Shown here piece after piece: positions 60,376 through 64,000 of a DNA stretch of 64,000 nt. The DNA is taken from the NCBI RefSeq assembly GCF_016598615.1, contig NZ_CP066831.1:10106001-10170000 (forward strand), in the 5' to 3' direction. Made by a program: the position numbers and the translations under genes. The notes beneath the pieces are model-generated. The model did no database searches. It saw nothing but the letters and a program-made list of their open reading frames with translations, and had not been told where the DNA came from. Position 1 is the first letter of the stretch; every line of letters starts with the position of its first letter. Origin of the DNA: Streptomyces liliifuscus (GTDB lineage Bacteria; Actinomycetota; Actinomycetes; Streptomycetales; Streptomycetaceae).

Positions 60376-63300
60376 ATGGGTCAGCGCGGCATGCGGAGCA
60401 GAAGGACGCTATTCGAGCGCGAGAGTGAACTCGCTGCTGTGGACGAGGCGTTGGACGAGGTCGCCGGGCTGGGAACGGACGGCGGACGTACGCGTTCGGA
60501 CGGCACCGGGGCGCGGCGAGATGTCATCGGCCCGCGTCGGGACGGCACCGGGCCCCGCCGGGACGACACCGAGCCTCGCCGGGATGGCACCGGCGCGCGC
60601 GGGGACGGCACCGGGCCCCGGGACGGCCTCGGTCTTCGGCGGGACGATGTCGGTCCAGGTCCGGACGGCATCGGCCCAGGTCGGGACCTCACCGAACCGT
60701 ACGGCCGGCCCCGTGGCGGGCTGCTGGCCTTCGCCGGTCGCGCCGGAATCGGCAAGACCACCCTTCTTGCCGAAGTACGCCGTCGCGCCACCGCCAGGGG
60801 CTGCACGGTGCTGTCCGCGCGCGGTGGCGACCAGGAGCAGCGCGTCGCCTTCCACGTCGCGCGCCAGCTGCTGCAGCCCCAGCTCGCGGGCGTCCCCGAG
60901 GCCGAACTCCGTGCCTCGCTGGGCAGTTGGTACGCCATCGTCGGACCCGCTCTCGGCCTGTGCGCCCCCGCTGAAGGCGCACCGCCCGACCAACAGGGCC
61001 TGCGCGACGGCCTCGACTGGGTCCTCACGCACCTCGCGGTGCGGCGCGCCCCGATGGTGCTTGTCCTCGACGACGCGCACTGGGCCGACGCCGAGTCACT
61101 GCAGTGGCTCGCCGCGTTCGCACCCCGCGCCGAGGAACTGCCCCTGCTGCTCGTCGTCGCCTACCGTCCCGACGAACTCCCCGACCACGCCGAGCCGTTC
61201 AGGGGCCTGCCCGGCCGGGCAGGCGGGCGCCCCCTCGACCTGGAACCGCTCAGCGCGGTCGCCGTAGCCCATCTGGTGCGCGAATCCCTCGGCACCCAGG
61301 CGGACGACGCGTTCTGCCGCGAATGCTGGGCCGTGACCGCGGGCAACCCGTTCGAGGCCGTCGAACTCACCGCGAAGGTACGCGACCGGGGTCTGACCCC
61401 CACCGAGGCAGGGGCGCATCTGCTGCGCGACCTGGCCGCCGCGGTCAAGGGCAGCGGACTCGTCGCCCGCCTCGAACGTCTGGGCACCTCGACCGTCCGC
61501 TTCGCCTGGGCCTGCGCCGTCCTCGGCACCGAGATCCCACCGGCGCTGGCCGCGGCCGTGGCGGGCCTCGGCTCGGAGGAGGCCGCCGACGCGGCAGACG
61601 CCCTGCGCGGCGCCCGTATCCTCACCGGCGCCGACACCCTGGAATTCGTCCACCCGCTCATCGCCACCGCCGTCTACCGGGCCATTCCCCGGGGAGTACG
61701 GGTGGCCCTGCACGGCCAGGCCGCCTGGTGCGTCGTCGACGCCGGCCTCGGCTCCGCCGCCGCTGCCCGGCACCTCATGGAGACCCACCCCGACGGCGAC
61801 GTCTGGGTCGTCCAGCAGCTGCGCGCCGCCGCCCGCGAGACCCTGCGCGCCGGAGCCCCGGACGCGGCCCGCCGCCATCTCGCCCGCGCGCTGCGCGAAC
61901 CCCCGCCCGGCGGGGAACGGGCCGCCGTGCTGTACGAACTCGGCAGCGCCTCCCTGCTCACCGAACCCGCGACCACCGTCAACCACCTGCGGGCCGCCCT
62001 CGAAGAGCCCATCGCCGACACCGAACTGCGGCACAACATCGTCTACCGGCTCTCCCAGGTCCTCGCCCACAGCGACCGCCTCGGCGAGGCCTCCGACACC
62101 CTCTCCCGCGAGATCAAGGTGACCGGCGACGCCCGCGTACGGCTGCGCATGCAGTCCGAGCAGTTCATGTGGGACGCCTTCCGGGCCGACGAGCCCGACT
62201 CACCGGCCCGCTCCCGCCGCCTCGCCAGGCTCGCCGACCGGCTGACCGGCCGCGACCTCACCGAGCGCTATGTGATCGGCCTGCGCGCCTGGGACGCCAC
62301 CCTGCGCGGCGAACCCGCCCACATCGCGATCCGGCACGCCGAGCGAGCCCTCGCCGGCGGCTTCGGCTGGGCCGAGGCGGACCGCGGTTTCGAGGTCCCC
62401 GTCCTGGTCGCCCTCACCTTCATGTACGCGGACCGGCCAGGGCGCACCGAAGAACTGTTCGCCGCCGGAATCGCCGATTTCGAACGGCAGGGCTGGCACG
62501 GGGCCCACCTGTCCTTCGGCTACACCCTCCTCGGGTACCTGCGCTTCCGCCGCGGCCGTCTCGCCGAGGCCGAGGACTTCGTGCGCGCGGGGCTCCGGCT
62601 GGCCGAACGCGTCGGGCCCGGCACGCCCGCCCACTGGTACGCCGTCGGCACCCTGATCGAGATCCTGCTCGCCCGCGGCCGGATCACCGAGGCCACGCGG
62701 ATCGGTGAGGAGTACGCCTTCGGGGAGCCGTTCCCCGCGGCCGTCGTCTTCCCCGACGCCCAGACCGTGCACGGCGAGCTGCTGCTGGCCAGAGGGCTGA
62801 CCAAGGACGCGGCCGTCGAACTCGCGGCGGCCGGGCGCCGCCTCGACCCGCGCGGCATGCGGAATCCGTCCTGGTGCCCCTGGCAGCTGCACCTCGCCCG
62901 AGCGGAGAGCCACGATGCCCCGGAGCGGGCGGTGACCACGGCGTTCGAGGCCGTGGGACGGGCCCGGCTGTTCGGTGCGCCGTCGGCGATCGGCCAGGCG
63001 CTGCGCGCCGCGGCCGACGTCTCCTCGGGCTCGACCCGGGTGAAACTCCTCGAAGAGTCCGTCGGCCATCTGGAACGCTCGCCTGCCGCGTACGAACTGG
63101 CCTGCGCCCTTGTCTCCCTCGGTACGGAGCTGCGGAGCACGGGCCGCCCGAAGGAAGCCGCCGAGCACCTCTACCGAGGGCTGGAGGCGGCGGTGCAGTG
63201 CGGTGCCGACGGGCTTGTCGAGGCCGCGCGAGACGAACTGGCCGCCGCCGGATTGCGGCCGCGCCGTCTCCACAGCACCGAGACGGACACGCTCACCGCC

Positions 63301-63528
63301 CGCGAACGCGCGGCCGCGGCACTCACCGTGCGGGGGCGCACCCTGGCGGGTATCGCCGAGGAGCTGCACACCGAGGAGCCGACGGTGGTGCGACTGCTGT
63401 CGGCGGTGTACAGGAAGGTGGGCACGGATCGGGCGGGGCTGGGCGCGGCATTGGGGGAGGCGGGGGCAGCGGAGACAGCGCAGGCAGGGGGAGCGGGCGC
63501 GGAAGCGGGGGCGGAAGCGAAGGGTTAG
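60376..63528 (+). CDS. Large ATP-binding LuxR-family (LAL) regulator with heptad-repeat insertion
   Basis: 1050 residues (ATG at 60376; another at 60391). Opens as a normal LAL (LFERESELAAVDEALDEVAG), then residues about 41-109 are an Arg/Asp/Gly/Pro heptad-repeat insert before the P-loop GRAGIGKTT (121-129). Walker B follows in LVLDDAHWADAESLQWLAAF. The centre is helical/TPR-like. The C-terminus has a LuxR-type helix-turn-helix (LTARERAAAALTVRGRTLAG followed by ELHTEEPTVVRLLSAVYRKV), though the recognition helix is less canonical than usual. LALs are typically pathway activators in Streptomyces. Target and signal are unknown. Confidence 0.88.
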   Translation: MGQRGMRSRRTLFERESELAAVDEALDEVAGLGTDGGRTRSDGTGARRDVIGPRRDGTGPRRDDTEPRRDGTGARGDGTGPRDGLGLRRDDVGPGPDGIGPGRDLTEPYGRPRGGLLAFAGRAGIGKTTLLAEVRRRATARGCTVLSARGGDQEQRVAFHVARQLLQPQLAGVPEAELRASLGSWYAIVGPALGLCAPAEGAPPDQQGLRDGLDWVLTHLAVRRAPMVLVLDDAHWADAESLQWLAAFAPRAEELPLLLVVAYRPDELPDHAEPFRGLPGRAGGRPLDLEPLSAVAVAHLVRESLGTQADDAFCRECWAVTAGNPFEAVELTAKVRDRGLTPTEAGAHLLRDLAAAVKGSGLVARLERLGTSTVRFAWACAVLGTEIPPALAAAVAGLGSEEAADAADALRGARILTGADTLEFVHPLIATAVYRAIPRGVRVALHGQAAWCVVDAGLGSAAAARHLMETHPDGDVWVVQQLRAAARETLRAGAPDAARRHLARALREPPPGGERAAVLYELGSASLLTEPATTVNHLRAALEEPIADTELRHNIVYRLSQVLAHSDRLGEASDTLSREIKVTGDARVRLRMQSEQFMWDAFRADEPDSPARSRRLARLADRLTGRDLTERYVIGLRAWDATLRGEPAHIAIRHAERALAGGFGWAEADRGFEVPVLVALTFMYADRPGRTEELFAAGIADFERQGWHGAHLSFGYTLLGYLRFRRGRLAEAEDFVRAGLRLAERVGPGTPAHWYAVGTLIEILLARGRITEATRIGEEYAFGEPFPAAVVFPDAQTVHGELLLARGLTKDAAVELAAAGRRLDPRGMRNPSWCPWQLHLARAESHDAPERAVTTAFEAVGRARLFGAPSAIGQALRAAADVSSGSTRVKLLEESVGHLERSPAAYELACALVSLGTELRSTGRPKEAAEHLYRGLEAAVQCGADGLVEAARDELAAAGLRPRRLHSTETDTLTARERAAAALTVRGRTLAGIAEELHTEEPTVVRLLSAVYRKVGTDRAGLGAALGEAGAAETAQAGGAGAEAGAEAKG
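60496..60702 (+). repeat. 21-bp in-frame heptad repeats in the LAL gene
   Basis: About ten units of 21 bp (one of 18) encode RRDGTGP-type heptads (RRDVIGP, RRDGTGP, RRDDTEP, RRDDVGP...). They lie between the N-terminal strand and the P-loop, where related regulators have only a short turn. Confidence 0.88.
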
Positions 63529-63537
63529 CCAACGGGT

Positions 63538-63719
63538 GTGGGCCCACAGGCGTCGGTCCATGGGCGTGGGCATACGGGCGTGGGCCCACCGTTGTTGGCC
63601 TACGGGTGTGGGCCCACAGACGTCGGTCCACGGGCGTGGGCCTACCGATGTCGGCCTACCGATGTCGGCCTACGGGTGTTGGCCCACCGGCGTGGGCCCA
63701 CGAGCGTGGGGCAACGGGC
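63538..63719. repeat. 14-bp tandem repeat array (13 units) after the LAL gene
   Basis: Thirteen contiguous 14-bp units with consensus GTGGGCCTACGGGC start 10 nt after the LAL stop codon. The palindrome GTGGGCCCAC occurs four times (63538, 63580, 63608, 63692). The unit length is not a multiple of three, so the array is not coding even though one frame is open through it. From 63720 to 63943 the array decays into looser CGTTGGCAAAC-type repeats, then a GC-rich leader. No gene is seen between 63529 and 63943. Confidence 0.92.
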
Positions 63720-63943
63720 GGAGGCAAAGTCAACGCTCGTTGGCAAACGCTCGGTGGCGTGCGCCAGTACCGGCGCAACGACCGTTGGCAAACAGGCGGT
63801 GACGGAAACGGCTCGAAGTCGCCATGCGACGGTCAACGCCCGTCGGCGGACCGGCACCGGCCAACGCGTGATGGCCAACGTTCGCTGGCCAACGGCCGTC
63901 GACCCCACGCCCGTCCACCCCTCGGGGCACGTACCATTGCGGC

Positions 63944-64000
63944 ATGTCCTTCCTCCGCCGCCGCAGCGCCACTCCCGCCGGGCCTGAATTCGACGTTCTG
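63944..64000 (+). CDS. N-terminus of an unidentified protein, cut by the window end
   Basis: The ATG at 63944 opens a frame reading MSFLRRRSATPAGPEFDVL to the last base, with normal Streptomyces codon usage after the repeat array. Too short to assign. Confidence 0.6.
   Translation, partial: MSFLRRRSATPAGPEFDVL

Noticed and set aside
63538..63987. Open frame through the 14-bp repeat array
   Set aside because: 14 is not a multiple of three, the product is non-protein-like, and it conflicts with a plausible gene starting at 63944.

Overview
This is a 64-kb chromosomal window of a Streptomyces or very close relative. The evidence is GC content above 70% with strong third-position GC bias, GTG and TTG starts behind AGGAGG-type ribosome sites, Tat signal peptides, DUF397 and CGNR proteins, an NB-ARC/WD40 protein, a CHAT/TPR locus and a B12-riboswitch CbtBA cobalt transporter. 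No tRNA, rRNA, CRISPR array, integrase or insertion sequence was seen. The window opens inside a LacI-type regulator and closes 57 bases into a new gene.

Layout. 0-6 kb: a carbohydrate operon (LacI regulator, lipoprotein binding protein, two permeases, GH13 glucosidase; no ATPase gene, so a shared one such as MsiK is presumed). 6-13.9 kb: small accessory genes (nucleotidyltransferase, iron-permease-like protein, PRC-barrel protein, LysR regulator, ABC-F ATPase, DapB-like dehydrogenase, carboxymuconolactone-decarboxylase-type protein). 14-15.7 kb: cholesterol oxidase. 16-20.6 kb: an unknown gene, a possible ankyrin remnant and a 1166-residue STAND NTPase with 14 WD40 blades. 20.7-23.5 kb: secreted pectin/arabinan enzymes (GH43-AbfB, PL9). 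23.7-26.3 kb: Cys-rich copper-storage-type protein, degenerate histidine-phosphatase-fold protein, cobalamin riboswitch and cbtBA. 26.5-27.7 kb: FadE26-like acyl-CoA dehydrogenase. 28-37.7 kb: Ser/Thr kinase-TPR protein, FAD oxidoreductase, then a minus-strand operon of separate CHAT protease, zinc-ribbon, membrane and TPR proteins. 37.9-51.9 kb: serine hydrolase, nitronate-monooxygenase-like flavoprotein, two acyl-CoA synthetases, acyltransferase, AHL-acylase-type Ntn hydrolase, sulfatase-fold membrane enzyme and PaaK. 52-58 kb: a sterol side-chain block matching the mycobacterial order fadD19 / echA19 / DUF35 / ltp4 / ltp3. 58-64 kb: DUF397, PNPOx-like, CGNR and ACT proteins, a large LAL regulator and a 14-bp tandem-repeat array.

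Two themes connect the genes. First, sterol/acyl-CoA catabolism is scattered over about 44 kb. Exact matches to the KstR operator pattern (T-N2-AAC-N2-GTT-N2-A) precede choA and the FadE26-like gene, and a one-mismatch copy precedes echA19. A different palindrome built on CTGACGA recurs 28 kb apart, before the DapB-like gene and before the nitronate-monooxygenase/acyl-CoA-synthetase pair. Second, three signalling/conflict-type loci lie within 21 kb: the STAND-WD40 NTPase, the kinase-TPR protein and the split CHAT/TPR operon. The last is the best candidate here for an uncharacterised system.

In-frame tandem repeats (units of 6, 12, 15, 18 and 21 bp) are common inside genes, whereas two of the intergenic arrays have 11- and 14-bp units that could not be read as protein.
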